Of a DNA stretch of 64,000 nt, positions 48,278 to 59,648 are shown piece after piece. Position 1 is the first letter of the stretch. The number at the start of each line of letters is the position of its first letter. This DNA is from Enterobacterales bacterium. Its GTDB lineage: Bacteria; Pseudomonadota; Gammaproteobacteria; Enterobacterales; Kangiellaceae. The position numbers and the translations under genes were made by a program. The stretch spans positions 1 through 64,000 of the forward strand of contig JAUZSK010000086.1 of assembly GCA_030949565.1 (NCBI GenBank), read 5' to 3'. The notes below the pieces were generated by a model. It was not told where the DNA came from and did not search any database. It saw nothing but the letters and a program-made list of their open reading frames with translations.

Positions 48278-48613
48278 TTACGCCTTTTTAACAAACTTTG
48301 ATTTCAGCATCATCACGCCCGCGCCATCGACTTTACAGTCGATATCGTGGTCGCCGTCAACAAAGTGTTTAATCACTGCTTTGGTGCCGACTTTTAATAC
48401 CAGCGATGAGCCTTTGACTTTAAGATCTTTGATTAATGTGACTTTATCACCTTCGGCCAGTAGATTACCGACACTATCCTTGAGAATAATGGCATCTTCA
48501 GCCGCCGCGTTAGGGTCCCACTCATTACCGCATTCGGGACAATTAAGCAGATTACGATCTTCATAGGCGTATTCGGAATTACATTGTGGGCAAGGTGGTA
48601 AGGTATCAGTCAT
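48278..48613 (-). CDS. yjdM: Zinc-ribbon protein YjdM (PhnA family)
   Basis: A 111-residue protein with an N-terminal zinc ribbon ([24 protein letters not shown]) and the C-terminal beta domain [20 protein letters not shown]...[13 protein letters not shown] of the family. It was once called alkylphosphonate uptake protein PhnA, though it is outside the phosphonate pathway in E. coli and its role is unsettled. Single gene; the first gene of ordinary character after the island. Confidence 0.92.
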   Translation of the reverse strand: MTDTLPPCPQCNSEYAYEDRNLLNCPECGNEWDPNAAAEDAIILKDSVGNLLAEGDKVTLIKDLKVKGSSLVLKVGTKAVIKHFVDGDHDIDCKVDGAGVMMLKSKFVKKA

Positions 48614-48746
48614 GGTTTTGATCTTAAGTTAGTGTGATAGTGAATAGATTTAATTTTAAACGATTTTAATCAACATAGGAATCAATGATTTTAGCAATAA
48701 GCTTGTAAATGCTGGCTATCAATCATTTTTTTAGCTAAATTTCTGG

Positions 48747-48962
48747 CTAAAACCAGCCAAAAACGTAAAACCCTAGCACAACCAACACTCCAAAAAACAG
48801 CGTCCAACGAGCGGCGATGCATTTTTTACAATTGGTTTTAAACAATTTTTTTATTTTCATTGGCGAAAACCAAACTACTCGACGGTTACCTTTTCCATTA
48901 TTTTCAATTTTGGACACTTTTATCGGTGGGCTGACTATAAATCCTCGCGCACCGAAACACAA
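48747..48962 (-). CDS. Small putative membrane protein, unknown
   Basis: A frame of up to 71 residues; an inner Met (MKIKKLFKTNCKKCIAARW) would give 37. A Cys pair precedes one C-terminal hydrophobic span (TLFFGVLVVLGFYVFGWF). No ribosome site is clear. An open frame on the other strand overlaps it. The shape of a tail-anchored small protein makes it worth listing, but it may not be coding. Confidence 0.3.
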   Translation of the reverse strand: MCFGARGFIVSPPIKVSKIENNGKGNRRVVWFSPMKIKKLFKTNCKKCIAARWTLFFGVLVVLGFYVFGWF

Positions 48963-49145
48963 TGCTAATTTAAAACCAAGCCACTCTCTACTCGGTGCTT
49001 GTATTAAAAAATAACGCTCTCAGGGCAATAATGCCCTGCAGTTGAATGGTGCATTATTTTTTATCCAGAGTTATCGCTTGAAATAACGCAGCTTAACCCC
49101 CAAACTAGCCTCTATACCTCCATTTACCCATTAGGAACAGCATTC

Positions 49146-50270
49146 ATGCAGCTTTCTCAAAGTCGATTATTCCAACCGATTGAACTCGGCCCACTTAAAC
49201 TTAGAAACCGCGTGGTGATGGCGCCCATGACACGCACCTTTAGCCCTGAAGGGATACCCAATGACTTGGTGGCAGCCTACTATGCAAGGCGTGCCAAAAA
49301 TGAAGTGGGCTTAATTGTCACTGAAGGCACCTGTGTTGGTCATAAAGCGGCTAATGGTTATCCTAATGTGCCCTATATTTACGGTGAAAAACCTCTCGCT
49401 GGATGGAAAAAAGTGGTTGATGCGGTACATGCTGAGGGCGGAAAAATAGTCCCTCAATTGTGGCATGTGGGCGCCATTCGTAAAGCAGATACAGCGGCCG
49501 GTCCCGATCCTAGCATTCCGGGTTATAGTCCATCGGGCTTAGTGACTGAAGGTAAGGAAGCTGGCGTTACTATGACTCATGAAGACGTTCTTGAGGCCAT
49601 TGAAGCCTTTGTGAAAGCCGCTGAAGATTCTAAAGCTATTGGCTTTGACGGGGTTGAAATCCACGGTGCTCACGGTTATTTGGTGGATCAGTTTTTCTGG
49701 GATAAAACCAATCAACGAGAGGATGAGTTTGGTGGTGATATTGCAGGTCGAACTCGATTTGCAGTGGAAATTATTAAGGGGATTAAGCAGCGATGTGGAG
49801 CTGACTTCCCTGTAATTCTGCGTTTTTCACAGTGGAAGCAGCAAAATTATAATGCGAAATTGGCACAGAACCCTGAAGAATTAAAGGCCTTTTTACAGCC
49901 ATTAGTGGATGCTGGGGTGGATATATTTCACTGTTCCACAAGACGTTTTTGGGATGCGGAATTTGAAGGTTCGGATCTTAATCTAGCCGGATGGACCAAA
50001 AAACTCACCGGCAAACCTTGCATAACTGTGGGCAGCGTTGGCCTTAATAGCGGTTTTATTGATGAAGAAAAACGCGATATGATCGAAGCTTCCGCGGTGG
50101 CTAAGGATTCATTTGAAAACCTGGCTGAACGACTAGAAAAAGAAGAATTTGAACTGGTCGCGATTGGCCGTGCGCTGTTGCAAGATCCCGAATGGGTGGC
50201 AAAGGTACGTGAAGATCGCCTAGATGAGCTTTCGGATTATTCTAAAAAATCATTAATGCAGTTGGTTTAA
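49146..50270 (+). CDS. Old-yellow-enzyme family NADH:flavin oxidoreductase
   Basis: A 374-residue FMN enzyme. It opens LFQPIELGPLKLRNRVVMAP and has QLWHVGAI, the catalytic region FDGVEIHGAHGYLVDQFF, and the C-terminal VAIGRALLQDPEWV phosphate-binding part. OYE family enzymes reduce activated alkenes with NAD(P)H; the natural substrate is unknown. An AGGAACAG ribosome site precedes the ATG. It stands alone between yjdM and the fmdB-like gene. Confidence 0.92.
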   Translation: MQLSQSRLFQPIELGPLKLRNRVVMAPMTRTFSPEGIPNDLVAAYYARRAKNEVGLIVTEGTCVGHKAANGYPNVPYIYGEKPLAGWKKVVDAVHAEGGKIVPQLWHVGAIRKADTAAGPDPSIPGYSPSGLVTEGKEAGVTMTHEDVLEAIEAFVKAAEDSKAIGFDGVEIHGAHGYLVDQFFWDKTNQREDEFGGDIAGRTRFAVEIIKGIKQRCGADFPVILRFSQWKQQNYNAKLAQNPEELKAFLQPLVDAGVDIFHCSTRRFWDAEFEGSDLNLAGWTKKLTGKPCITVGSVGLNSGFIDEEKRDMIEASAVAKDSFENLAERLEKEEFELVAIGRALLQDPEWVAKVREDRLDELSDYSKKSLMQLV

Positions 50271-50381
50271 AATTAGATGGGCGGCACATTGATCCGCAAT
50301 GAGTCGCCCTTGTTGTGTAAACAGTTGTGTAAACAGTTGTATAAGCCAATCAGATTTTTTCAAGCCAAAAGAACTTGTCAA

Positions 50382-50642
50382 CTAGTCGGCAGAAGCGCTT
50401 TTTGCCGGTGTTTTAGCTGGCTTGCTGCTATCACTTTTTTCAGTGCTAGGCGGCTTTTTCGAACCCTTAAAATCAGTCTCGTACCAACCCGTCCCTTTCA
50501 GCTTAAATGCCGATGCGGATACCAGTTTTGTAAGACTCGATTGGCCACATTCGGGGCAAATCTTTAGCGGATCATCCGCCATTTTTTGTAGTTTTTCTAA
50601 CCGATGATCGCATTCGGTACACTTGTATTCATATATGGGCAT
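50382..50642 (-). CDS. FmdB-family zinc-ribbon protein
   Basis: The ATG at 50642 gives an 86-residue protein starting [16 protein letters not shown], with a second Cys pair ([13 protein letters not shown]) and the [18 protein letters not shown] stretch typical of the FmdB family. A Lys/Pro/Ser-rich tail follows. It is divergent from proS. In other bacteria an FmdB gene also lies near an aminoacyl-tRNA synthetase (aspS). The function is not established. Confidence 0.9.
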   Translation of the reverse strand: MPIYEYKCTECDHRLEKLQKMADDPLKICPECGQSSLTKLVSASAFKLKGTGWYETDFKGSKKPPSTEKSDSSKPAKTPAKSASAD

Positions 50643-50877
50643 AATTTTTGTCGATAACCGTGTTTCAATATTTCGGATAAAACCCATTATTGGGTCTTTT
50701 TTTCCAATTTAAAGCGAATTTTGGGGTTATTTTACTGACAAGGCACAAATTAAGCAATTTCCTTTAAGATTCGTTGCTTATAAAAAGGCGCGAACGTAAA
50801 ATAGCCTACTTAAATTGGCCTTTAGCATAAGCTTTAGCGATCAAAAATCAATCAATTATTAGCTTTGAGACATTTTA

Positions 50878-52590
50878 ATGAAAACCAGTCAGTATTTACT
50901 TGCTACACAACGTGAAGATCCCAGCGATGCGGAACTTATCAGTCATAAACTTATGCTACGCGCTGGAATGATCCGTGCTCAAGCTTCGGGCCTATACACC
51001 TGGTTACCGACTGGGCTTAGAGTTTTGCGCAAGGTCGAGAAAATAGTACGACAAGAAATGGATGCCATTGGCGCACAAGAAATCTTGATGCCGATGGTTC
51101 AAGCCGCTGAACTTTGGCAGGAGTCTGGACGCTGGCAAGAATATGGTGCTGAATTATTAAGACTAAATGATCGCCACGGACGTGAGTTTTGCTTAGGCCC
51201 AACGCATGAAGAAGTCATCACTTCTTTAGTGCGCGATGAGATCAGAAGTTATAAACAATTACCCGCGGTTTATTATCAAGTGCAAGGCAAATTCCGCGAT
51301 GAAAGACGGCCTCGTTTTGGCGTTATGCGCGCTCGTGAGTTTTTAATGAAGGATGCCTACTCTTTCCATACCAATGATGAGTGTCTGGAACAAACTTATC
51401 AGCAAATGTATCAAGCCTACAGCCGAATTTTTGAACGCTTAGGTTTAGACTTTAGAGCGGTTATTGCTGATTCAGGCGCCATTGGTGGCAGCAGTTCCCA
51501 TGAGTTTCACGTGCTAGCCGATTCTGGAGAAGATGCCATAGCCTTTAGTACAGAAAGTGACTATGCAGCCAATTTAGAAAAAGCCCAAGCTTTGGCACCC
51601 GATGTGACTCAGCGAGTAGCTCCTAGCCAAGAGTTACAAGAGGTTGCAACCGCGGATTGTCATACGGTGGAGGATGTGGCTCAGTTTTTAAATCTCAGCA
51701 ACAAACAAATCCTTAAAACACTTATCGTTAAAGGGGTGGGCGATGCACCGATTGTTGCGATTTGTTTACGCGGCGATCACCAGCTCAATGAAATCAAAAT
51801 TGAAAAACACCCATTGGTTGCCAGCCCTTTTACTATGGCCAGCGATGAAGAAATTTTGACCGCCACCGGCGCTAATGCCGGCAGTGTTGGACCGGTGGAT
51901 ATTAAGATACCCGTGATCATTGACCGTGACGCGCAAATGATGTCTGACTTTGCTTGTGGTGCAAACAAAGACGGTTATCATTTAACTGGGGTCAATTGGC
52001 AGCGGGATGTCAAAGAAGAAAATATCTTTGATTGCCGAAATATCCAAGAAGGCGATCCAAGCCCTGATGGCAAAGGTGTACTGACCATTAAACGCGGTAT
52101 AGAAGTGGGTCATATATTCCAGCTGGGTGACAAATATTCTAAAGCCATGAAAGCGAATGTGCTCGCCGATACCGGCAAAGCGGTCACCTTGACCATGGGT
52201 TGTTACGGCATTGGCGTATCCCGTATTGTTGCCGCTGCCATTGAACAAAATAACGATGATTATGGTATCACCTGGCCGGATAACATTGCGCCCTTTCAAG
52301 TGGCAATAGTGCCAATGAATATGAAACGTTCACCTCGCGTTGCAGAGCAGGCGGAAAAACTCTATCAGCAATTATTAGAGGCTGGTGTAGAGGTTTTATT
52401 TGACGATAGGAAAGAACGTCCCGGCGTGATGTTTGCCGATATCGAATTGATAGGTGTGCCTCATCGAATCGTTATTAGTGAGCGAGGCATCGATGCAGGT
52501 ACTTTTGAATATAAATATCGCCGTGATAATCAAAAGCAAGATTTAAATATGGATGAGGTTTTTTCCACACTGTTGCAAAAATTGAGCTAA
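50878..52590 (+). CDS. proS: Prolyl-tRNA synthetase
   Basis: A 570-residue class II synthetase of the bacterial type. It has [20 protein letters not shown] near the start, motif 2 ([19 protein letters not shown]), the inserted YbaK-like editing domain (about residues 225-380), and motif 3 with [15 protein letters not shown]. The anticodon-binding domain closes it. It charges tRNA-Pro; the insert clears Ala-tRNA-Pro. Full length and no frameshifts. Confidence 0.97.
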   Translation: MKTSQYLLATQREDPSDAELISHKLMLRAGMIRAQASGLYTWLPTGLRVLRKVEKIVRQEMDAIGAQEILMPMVQAAELWQESGRWQEYGAELLRLNDRHGREFCLGPTHEEVITSLVRDEIRSYKQLPAVYYQVQGKFRDERRPRFGVMRAREFLMKDAYSFHTNDECLEQTYQQMYQAYSRIFERLGLDFRAVIADSGAIGGSSSHEFHVLADSGEDAIAFSTESDYAANLEKAQALAPDVTQRVAPSQELQEVATADCHTVEDVAQFLNLSNKQILKTLIVKGVGDAPIVAICLRGDHQLNEIKIEKHPLVASPFTMASDEEILTATGANAGSVGPVDIKIPVIIDRDAQMMSDFACGANKDGYHLTGVNWQRDVKEENIFDCRNIQEGDPSPDGKGVLTIKRGIEVGHIFQLGDKYSKAMKANVLADTGKAVTLTMGCYGIGVSRIVAAAIEQNNDDYGITWPDNIAPFQVAIVPMNMKRSPRVAEQAEKLYQQLLEAGVEVLFDDRKERPGVMFADIELIGVPHRIVISERGIDAGTFEYKYRRDNQKQDLNMDEVFSTLLQKLS

Positions 52591-52783
52591 AATAAACGTA
52601 ACTATTCAGCTTACCTCAAAAACCATCCATTTCTTCGTTCGGAAATGGACACATAAACGAGTATGCTCACATTTCCAGCCTCAAACTGGCTGATTTTGAG
52701 CCAACCTGAACCGTTACTGTGTTTTTTGATTCCTCGCTAAATAGAGACCTTTGCAGAAAACGTATGACAGCTAAAAATAAACC

Positions 52784-53500
52784 ATGCTAACACCAAATAA
52801 TTCGGCCGTTAGCATTCAATTGATACGGGGTTTAAACTTGAAGGTTATATTTCAAACACCATTAAACTATTTATTACTGCTGCTAATTACTTTAGCCAGC
52901 GCAAATAGTTTTGCCAAAAATAAAGCCAATTATATAGCACCGCAAAAGACTTCAAGCCTGAGTGAAAATATTAAACCTAATAGCACCCAGCAAGAAAGAC
53001 CTGACTCAGAATTTAAAAAACTGTTAGCGACAACCATCGCCAAAGCAGAGAGCTCATTTGTTGATTCAATTGATGCCGAAGTCTGGTTATTTGAACAAGC
53101 CACACGACTGGCTAAAGTAGCGCCGCATATTCCGGCCGATGAAAGGTTTAAAATTCTACGTTTAGTACACCAAGAAGCCACCCAATTTGAGCTCGACCCA
53201 ATGCTGGTATTAGCATTAATTAATGTAGAAAGTAACTTCGATCAGTTTGCTATTTCAAGCGCTGGCGCTTTGGGCTTAATGCAAGTGATGCCTTTTTGGA
53301 AATTGTCAATTGGACATCCTGACGATAACCTCAATGATATAGCCACCAATTTACGTTACGGTTGCGCTATTTTAAGCCTCTATTTGAAAAAAGAAAAATT
53401 TGACAGCACCTTAGCCTTGGCACGATATAACGGTAGTCGAGGACAAGTGTGGTATCCTATGCGTGTCTATAAGGCCATGCGCAAAGTATGGCATCCCTAG
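52784..53500 (+). CDS. Lytic murein transglycosylase (SLT domain)
   Basis: A 238-residue exported protein. The hydrophobic signal (LNYLLLLLITLASANSFA) lies at about residues 27-44, so a start at the TTG at 52838, preceded by ACGGGG, is as likely as the ATG at 52784, which lacks a ribosome site. The SLT domain has the catalytic Glu in ALINVESNFDQFAIS, then AGALGLMQVMPFWK and NLRYGCAILSLYL. It cleaves peptidoglycan in the periplasm. It overlaps or abuts the patatin gene, but the products are not clearly linked. Confidence 0.88.
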   Translation: MLTPNNSAVSIQLIRGLNLKVIFQTPLNYLLLLLITLASANSFAKNKANYIAPQKTSSLSENIKPNSTQQERPDSEFKKLLATTIAKAESSFVDSIDAEVWLFEQATRLAKVAPHIPADERFKILRLVHQEATQFELDPMLVLALINVESNFDQFAISSAGALGLMQVMPFWKLSIGHPDDNLNDIATNLRYGCAILSLYLKKEKFDSTLALARYNGSRGQVWYPMRVYKAMRKVWHP

Positions 53501-53546
53501 TTATTTGTTGTACTACATTAGGTGCTTTCTGTTAAGCGAAATAAAA

Positions 53547-54806
53547 GTGAAAAAACAAAGCAAAAAAGAAACAGTTTCAAACCAAACTGAACGTCGTTCG
53601 GATCAGCTTTGTCACCAAGCTTGTTATAATGCTGAAGGTCAAGCGAAAACAGGATTAGTACTAACCGGTGGCGGCGCAAGAGCGGCCTATCAAGTCGGCG
53701 TTTTAAAAGCCGTATCTCATTTAGTTTTTAAAAAAACCTGTGGCAACCCCTTTCCAATTATTTGTGGAACTTCTGCTGGCGCTATTAACGCGACACTTTT
53801 AGCCTGCTATGCAAAATCGCCCGCAGTTGGCATTAAAGAACTAGAAAGAGTATGGCGAAACTTTTCGGTTAATCAAATTTTTTACGCGGATTTTTTTGGT
53901 TTGTTAAAAAATTCCTTTGCATGGTTAAACGCTATTTTCCGCTCGAAACCTCATAAATCGAAACAAGTCAGCCTGTTAAATAATAAACCCTTAAAACAGT
54001 TACTTGAAAAAGTGATTGATTTTTCCATGCTTGAACAAGCCTTAGAAAGTCAATCTTTGGATGCTTTATGTGTGACCGCTAGTGGCTACACCTCGGGGCA
54101 GTCGGTTTCTTTTTTTCAAGCAAAAGAAAAAATTAAAGGTTGGAAGCGGCACCGCCGAGTCGGTTGCAAAACCACACTTAATTGTAAACACCTGATGGCA
54201 TCCTCCGCCATACCCTTGGTATTTCCGGCGGTACAGATTAATCGAGAATTTTTTGGTGATGGTTCGGTAAGATTTTTAGCGCCTCTAAGCCCGGCAATCC
54301 ATTTAGGTGCAGAGCGTATTCTGGTAGTGGGAGTTGATCCTGTAAAACAAGCTAGTGAGCGTAAACCCAACAAATTGATTTATCCAACCACAGCCGATAT
54401 CGCAGGTCACGTGCTGGATAGCGTTTTTATTGATAGTTTGGACAGTGATCTTGAACGAATTAAACGGATCAATAAAACACTCGAACTGATTCCAGAAAAA
54501 GTACGCCAGTCAGAAACACAATTGCGACCTATTGAAACCCTCACCATATCACCCACTAAAGATTTAAGCGATCTCTCTAGCCAATACTTTGATAGCCTGC
54601 CGGCGATGGTGAAATTCTTTTTTAGACGTATTGGTATCGATGATTCAGAAGGCTCGACAATTTTAAGCTATTTGTTATTTGAAAAGCCCTATACGAAAGA
54701 TCTGATTGAACTAGGTTATCAAGATGCAATGGATATGTCGCATGATATTATTGACTTTTTTAGGCCTGAAATCGAGTTCACAAAAACAAAAGATCAAAAT
54801 AAATAA
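53547..54806 (+). CDS. Patatin-like phospholipase
   Basis: The GTG at 53547 gives 419 residues; a longer frame from a GTG at 53463 overlaps the transglycosylase gene. The oxyanion loop GLVLTGGGARAAYQVG, the nucleophile elbow IICGTSAGAINA (Gly-Thr-Ser-Ala-Gly) and the catalytic Asp in FFGDGSVR are present, so the Ser-Asp dyad is intact. It should hydrolyse phospholipids or lipid esters. No signal peptide. Its 3' end overlaps tilS, which runs the other way, by 13 bases. Confidence 0.88.
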   Translation: MKKQSKKETVSNQTERRSDQLCHQACYNAEGQAKTGLVLTGGGARAAYQVGVLKAVSHLVFKKTCGNPFPIICGTSAGAINATLLACYAKSPAVGIKELERVWRNFSVNQIFYADFFGLLKNSFAWLNAIFRSKPHKSKQVSLLNNKPLKQLLEKVIDFSMLEQALESQSLDALCVTASGYTSGQSVSFFQAKEKIKGWKRHRRVGCKTTLNCKHLMASSAIPLVFPAVQINREFFGDGSVRFLAPLSPAIHLGAERILVVGVDPVKQASERKPNKLIYPTTADIAGHVLDSVFIDSLDSDLERIKRINKTLELIPEKVRQSETQLRPIETLTISPTKDLSDLSSQYFDSLPAMVKFFFRRIGIDDSEGSTILSYLLFEKPYTKDLIELGYQDAMDMSHDIIDFFRPEIEFTKTKDQNK

Positions 54807-56212
54807 TGCTTTGATTCCAAATTGAAATAAATAGCATCCGGCTGCTGGCTAAAAAATGTTTGGTCAACCACCACACCTGGTATTGCAACGATTTGATCAT
54901 TGTAATAAACGATTGGTAGCCATTCGCGATCCCAATGAGGGATTGCTAGATCTTGAAATAGTTTTTTTAAACTACGGCGAAAGTCTTGCCCTGCCGGTTG
55001 TATTTTTTCGCCTCCGATTCTGGCTCGTAAACTGACTATTTCGTCTTTTTTAGGTGGTCTAACAGTCAAATGTAAGACATCAGCTGAGGTTACCGCTAGG
55101 TCCAATGGATGAGCCACTAATGCGAGATCCTTGGATAATATAATCCTTTTGTTCATGGGCCGCCAAACAATGCTTTCAGCTAAGGCTTGAGGCGGATCGG
55201 ATAAGCAAAAATAAAGCTCCTGTTTAAACAATCTAATCCAACCGCTAGCAAGTTTGACCTTAATCGCTTGATTGCTAGTATTGGAACTTAAAGCAACAGA
55301 TTCCAGTTGCTTTAAAAGTTGCATTATTTCAGCATAGCTAGGTGACTGACCAAGCATTTGATTAACCCAATAATGCAGTAAATTTTTTTGTCGAGCAGCT
55401 GAAAGTTTTATCAATTTTGGGTAACTTAATTTTCTTTCGCCACTAGCCACCATCGCTAAATCTTGCTCGGCGGCTTGCTGCAAAATTTCATTTTGCTCAC
55501 CGGCTATTTGACTAAACTGCGCAATATTTTTAGTCGCTTTGTGCCAACGTTGCTCCACCAAGGGCAAAAGTTGCTGCCGAATATAATTGCGATCATATTG
55601 CACAGATTGATTCGAGGGATCTTCAATCCAACTGAGTTCATGTTTTATCGCGTAGTCATGAATATCAGATTTAGACAGATGCAGCATAGGACGCATTAAA
55701 GATCCGGCTGCGAGCCTTCGTAATGGCTGAATACCACTCATCCCAAGTCGTCCGCTACCTCGGATCAATCGAAATAACAGTGTTTCAGCCTGATCATTTT
55801 GATGATGTGCCATCAAAAGCAACTGGTCAGGAGCAATAAGAGACTCAAAGAACTGATATCTCGCCTGGCGTGCATCTTGCTCACTGGTTTTATTTTCTTT
55901 GGATAGCGCGGCCTGTTGACAAATAAATTGGATTTTATAGGCTTGGCAAATACTTTGGCAGTGCTTTTGCCAATCCAGTGCTTGCGCTTGCAGACCATGA
56001 TTAAAGTGTAAGGCGATAGGCTCATCAATCAAACCTTGCTGCCAAAGACTCACCACTGCATGCAGCAGAACGCTGGAATCGAGCCCGCCACTATAAGCGA
56101 CTAACAAGGGTTGCGACGCCGATTGAGGCGTTAATTGAAGCGCATCTAAAGCTTGATTTTGCACCAAGCTTAGCAGCTGTTGATGCAGGCAGGCTTCAAA
56201 GGGATCCATCAT
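54794..56212 (-). CDS. tilS: tRNA(Ile)-lysidine synthase
   Basis: A 472-residue enzyme with the PP-loop LVAYSGGLDSSVLLHA near residue 38, HHQNDQAETLLFRLIRGSG, and the C-terminal TilS domains. It attaches lysine to C34 of tRNA-Ile(CAU) so that it reads AUA as Ile; the tRNA gene for that substrate is at 8.4 kb. It follows accA by 36 bases on the same strand, a common order in gammaproteobacteria. Confidence 0.95.
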   Translation of the reverse strand: MMDPFEACLHQQLLSLVQNQALDALQLTPQSASQPLLVAYSGGLDSSVLLHAVVSLWQQGLIDEPIALHFNHGLQAQALDWQKHCQSICQAYKIQFICQQAALSKENKTSEQDARQARYQFFESLIAPDQLLLMAHHQNDQAETLLFRLIRGSGRLGMSGIQPLRRLAAGSLMRPMLHLSKSDIHDYAIKHELSWIEDPSNQSVQYDRNYIRQQLLPLVEQRWHKATKNIAQFSQIAGEQNEILQQAAEQDLAMVASGERKLSYPKLIKLSAARQKNLLHYWVNQMLGQSPSYAEIMQLLKQLESVALSSNTSNQAIKVKLASGWIRLFKQELYFCLSDPPQALAESIVWRPMNKRIILSKDLALVAHPLDLAVTSADVLHLTVRPPKKDEIVSLRARIGGEKIQPAGQDFRRSLKKLFQDLAIPHWDREWLPIVYYNDQIVAIPGVVVDQTFFSQQPDAIYFNLESKHYLF

Positions 56213-56248
56213 ACAAGATTTCGCAAGTTTAAAGGCAACAAAGGTTGG

Positions 56249-57214
56249 CTATTGGTTTTGATTCCATTTTTCCTGAACACCAAATGACATTAACCGTGCA
56301 TAGCGTTGCTCAAGTAGCTGCTCAGTACTGAGCGACTTCAATTCTGCTAAATCCGCCAACAACTGAGTTTTAAGATTTTTGGCTGTTTGAGGATGATCTT
56401 TATGCGCTCCACCCTGAGGTTCTTCAATGATCGAGTTAATTAAATTAAGCTCTTTTAAGCGCTGAGCCGTGATACCCATCGCCTTGGCAGCATCCGGCGC
56501 TTTATCAGCGCTTTTCCATAGAATCGAAGCACAACCTTCTGGTGAAATAACTGAATAGGTAGAATATTGCAGCATATTTACGCGATCACCGACACCGATC
56601 GCCAGTGCGCCGCCGGAACCGCCTTCCCCAATAACGGTACAAATAACCGGTACGGTGAGCTGCGGCATCGCCTTAAGATTGCGTGCGATGGCTTCACTTT
56701 GGCCTCGCTCCTCAGCGCCGACACCAGGATAAGCGCCTGGCGTATCAATAAAAGTAATAATTGGCCAATTAAATTTTTCCGCCATTTCCATTAAACGTAA
56801 CGCTTTACGATAGCCTTCAGGACGTGGCATACCAAAATTTCGGGCCACCTTTTCTTTGGTATCACGGCCTTTTTGGTGACCAATAATCATTACTGGTTGG
56901 CCATCTAATCGCGCTGGGCCACCAATAATAGCGTGGTCATTAGCAAAGGTACGGTCACCGGCTAGAGCATCGTAATCAGTAAATAATAAATTGATATAGT
57001 CTTGCGTATAGGGCCTTAACGGATGTCTGGCTAATTGTGCCACCTGCCATGCATCTATTTTTGAAAATATTTGAACCGTTAATTCTTGGCTTTTTTGTTG
57101 TAAACGCTCGATCTCTTCACTGATATTAATTTCGCTATCATCACCCATTAATCGAAGCTCTTCAATTTGGGCTTCCATCTCTGCAATCGGACGTTCAAAC
57201 TCTAAAAAATTCAT
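56249..57214 (-). CDS. accA: Acetyl-CoA carboxylase carboxyltransferase alpha subunit
   Basis: From the ATG at 57214 the product starts [20 protein letters not shown] and has 321 residues, the usual length. The longer frame from 57271 adds 19 unlikely residues. The carboxyltransferase core shows [20 protein letters not shown] and [16 protein letters not shown]. With AccD it moves the carboxyl group from biotin to acetyl-CoA in fatty acid synthesis. tilS follows. Confidence 0.96.
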   Translation of the reverse strand: MNFLEFERPIAEMEAQIEELRLMGDDSEINISEEIERLQQKSQELTVQIFSKIDAWQVAQLARHPLRPYTQDYINLLFTDYDALAGDRTFANDHAIIGGPARLDGQPVMIIGHQKGRDTKEKVARNFGMPRPEGYRKALRLMEMAEKFNWPIITFIDTPGAYPGVGAEERGQSEAIARNLKAMPQLTVPVICTVIGEGGSGGALAIGVGDRVNMLQYSTYSVISPEGCASILWKSADKAPDAAKAMGITAQRLKELNLINSIIEEPQGGAHKDHPQTAKNLKTQLLADLAELKSLSTEQLLEQRYARLMSFGVQEKWNQNQ

Positions 57215-57664
57215 AACTTCTTTTGTCTCGTATTTTTGTTTATCCAAATCGCCCCGCGTGCTCACTATCAATATCAGCTTGCCATAGAATCAGAAAGCGA
57301 CCGATTCATCCTGAGCATAACCGCTGATAGTTTGAAACCAACGAAGGCTTTAATGGGTTAATTGAGCCATTTTAACCGCTTTTTCGCCTTAGTCAAAACC
57401 TATGTTCACTGATAAGACCATTGAAAGCATCTTTTACGACTTAATTAACTAAATATAGATGCTTTTTAGCTATTTTAGTGAGTATCTATTAATTTTTGGC
57501 AGCATATATACGACCTTAGAGCAATGATTTGATTTCAGACAAGAAAATAGTAGTCGGTATTTGGATTAAATTGTGATAATTCCCTCTCAATATCCCCATA
57601 ATAAAGTTGCTAAAAATAGTCACTGGACTATATTTACAAGACTAACTTAGAGATTGTCTAAACC
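57215..57664. other. Divergent promoter region, accA / DUF1631
   Basis: About 450 bases, AT-rich, between divergent genes. It should hold both promoters. No RNA gene, repeat or small coding sequence was recognised. Confidence 0.4.
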
Positions 57665-59528
57665 ATGTATCGCAACATTCGATCGCTTTTAAAACGCAAT
57701 AGGCGTCTTGAGCGCAAAATTTTCTATGACCCAAGGGCAAATGACTGGCGAGAGGAGCTAATCACTCGTTCTGAGCTGATAAAAGCACTCGCTCAAATCG
57801 CGAGTCGAGTCGTCAAAAACGAGTCAGCAGAGCTATCGGTTCTTAAATTGGTCAATAAGGTGTCCTATATCAAAGGACGGCCGATGGGAGACTATGAGAA
57901 AAATGCGCTTCAAGTGGTTGATATTATCTTCAACTATCTGAGAATCAACACCGAGTTCGACCAACGTTTTTATCATATTCTCAATAGCCTACAAATGGCT
58001 TTTGTTAGAGATTTCCTTAGATGATTTGAGCCTACTTAACAATCCCAAGCATAGTGCGGTGACCTTTTTAGAAAGGTTATTAAATGTTGGATATCATTTT
58101 GATGAAAGAGCCGGTAGGCTCACACAGTACTTTGTGCAAGCCATTGAACTTTTAGTGGATAAATTAGCCCGCAAAGAACAAATTTCCACCAAAACCTTTA
58201 GCATAGCTCACGCCCGCCTTGATCAATACTTTGTGACCTTTGAAAAGAACATAAAACTCACAAAGCGGAAATTACTGAGTGAAATTGAAAAAAAGTCTCG
58301 CCAGATTCAAGCGGATTACTACACATCACAGTTAATTAAAGAAAGAACTGAGGGTGATGAAATTCCTATATTCCTTTTGGATTTTTTCGAAAATCATCTA
58401 TCTCACGTTATTCATCGAATTATTTTAAAATTTGGGTTAGACAGTACGCAATGCAAACGACTGCTTAAAGATATGGATATTATCAATTGGAGTATCACTT
58501 CAACTATCGTAAAAATGGATTATGAAAATAAATACAACAAGGAAGTCGTATCCGCAATGAAACGACTTTATAAATGGTTTAAAGATGAAAACTTATTTAA
58601 CCAGTACGTTAAATCTTTTTTTATAGAAACAGAAGAATTGCATAGAAAAAAACTGGATGGTCAACGTGTTCAATTAGATATGATGATATCGGCTAATATT
58701 TTTGACGATGAGAAGTCTACATCGGCGCCGCCTCGAGTCTGGGGCCGTGTTCCGCAAGATGTCATCGACATAAAAAGTTTGAAACAAGGCAACTGGTATA
58801 ATCTATCAATTGATGGACAAAAAGTCCGAAGCGAGTTGTTGATGATCAACGAATTAACCGAAGAGCTCTATTTCGTTAATCTTTCTGGTGAGCACTTACA
58901 AACCATTAGTTTCGAAGACCAAAGCTATATTGCTCAACATCTTGAAGTTTTTAAACTAGATGAAAGCATTCATTATAAACACGCCATTAAAGCCATTGAA
59001 AATGAATTAGCTTCAAACCTACAGGTATTAGAAGTCGAGTACGATACTTTTAAGCAACAAGCCATCATCGATGAAAAACAACGTAAACAGTTAGAAGAAC
59101 GAGCACGCAAAGCTGTGTTGCAAGGAATTGAAAGAGAAAAACGTATCACCGAGGAAAAACGCATTGCCGTGCAACAGCAAAAACGTAAAGAACTTGATGA
59201 AATAATCCAACTAGAAAAAATAGAAGCCGAAAACCGATTAAAAGCCAAAGGTGTTCTAAGAAAAATGGGACCTGGCTCATTAGTCACGATAGAGCAGGAA
59301 TCAGGAAAAATAATTGAAGCCTCACTCATGCTAATATCGAGAACCACTGGACGTTATATTTTTGCCGATTACTCGGGCAATAAGATTATGGACCCCACCA
59401 AAAATCAACTCATTGATATGATCAATCAACAATTAATAAAAATCATTAAAGTGAAATCGGATGAAACTGACCGAATGCAATCACTGGTCGCTCAAAGACG
59501 CCAACAACTATCTAAGCGATATATATAG
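57665..59528 (+). CDS. DUF1631-family protein (frameshifted)
   Basis: Two frames (57665-58024 and 58002-59528) join if one T is removed from GCTTTTG near 58002, giving LQMALLEISLDDLSLLNNP. The protein is about 620 residues: helical N-terminal half (HSAVTFLERLLNVGYHFDER is a family landmark), then two related beta modules (YNLSIDGQKVRSELLMINE and GSLVTIEQESGKIIEASLML) separated by a charged coiled coil (about residues 480-530). The modules end in FVNLSGEHLQTI and FADYSGNKIMDP, typical of DUF1631. No function is known for the family. Confidence 0.75.
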
Positions 59529-59648
59529 GCGTTCCAAATTGTCTATGATCCACAGAATCAAGCAGCTTTAAAAAAGTTAAAGTCTGGCTAAAGACCCACT
59601 AGTCTTCGGCCGATAACACTAGGCATAAAGACTAAAGGATGCACTAGC

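Noticed and set aside
51766-52299. Minus-strand open frames inside proS
   Set aside because: They are antisense shadows of an intact, well-conserved gene.
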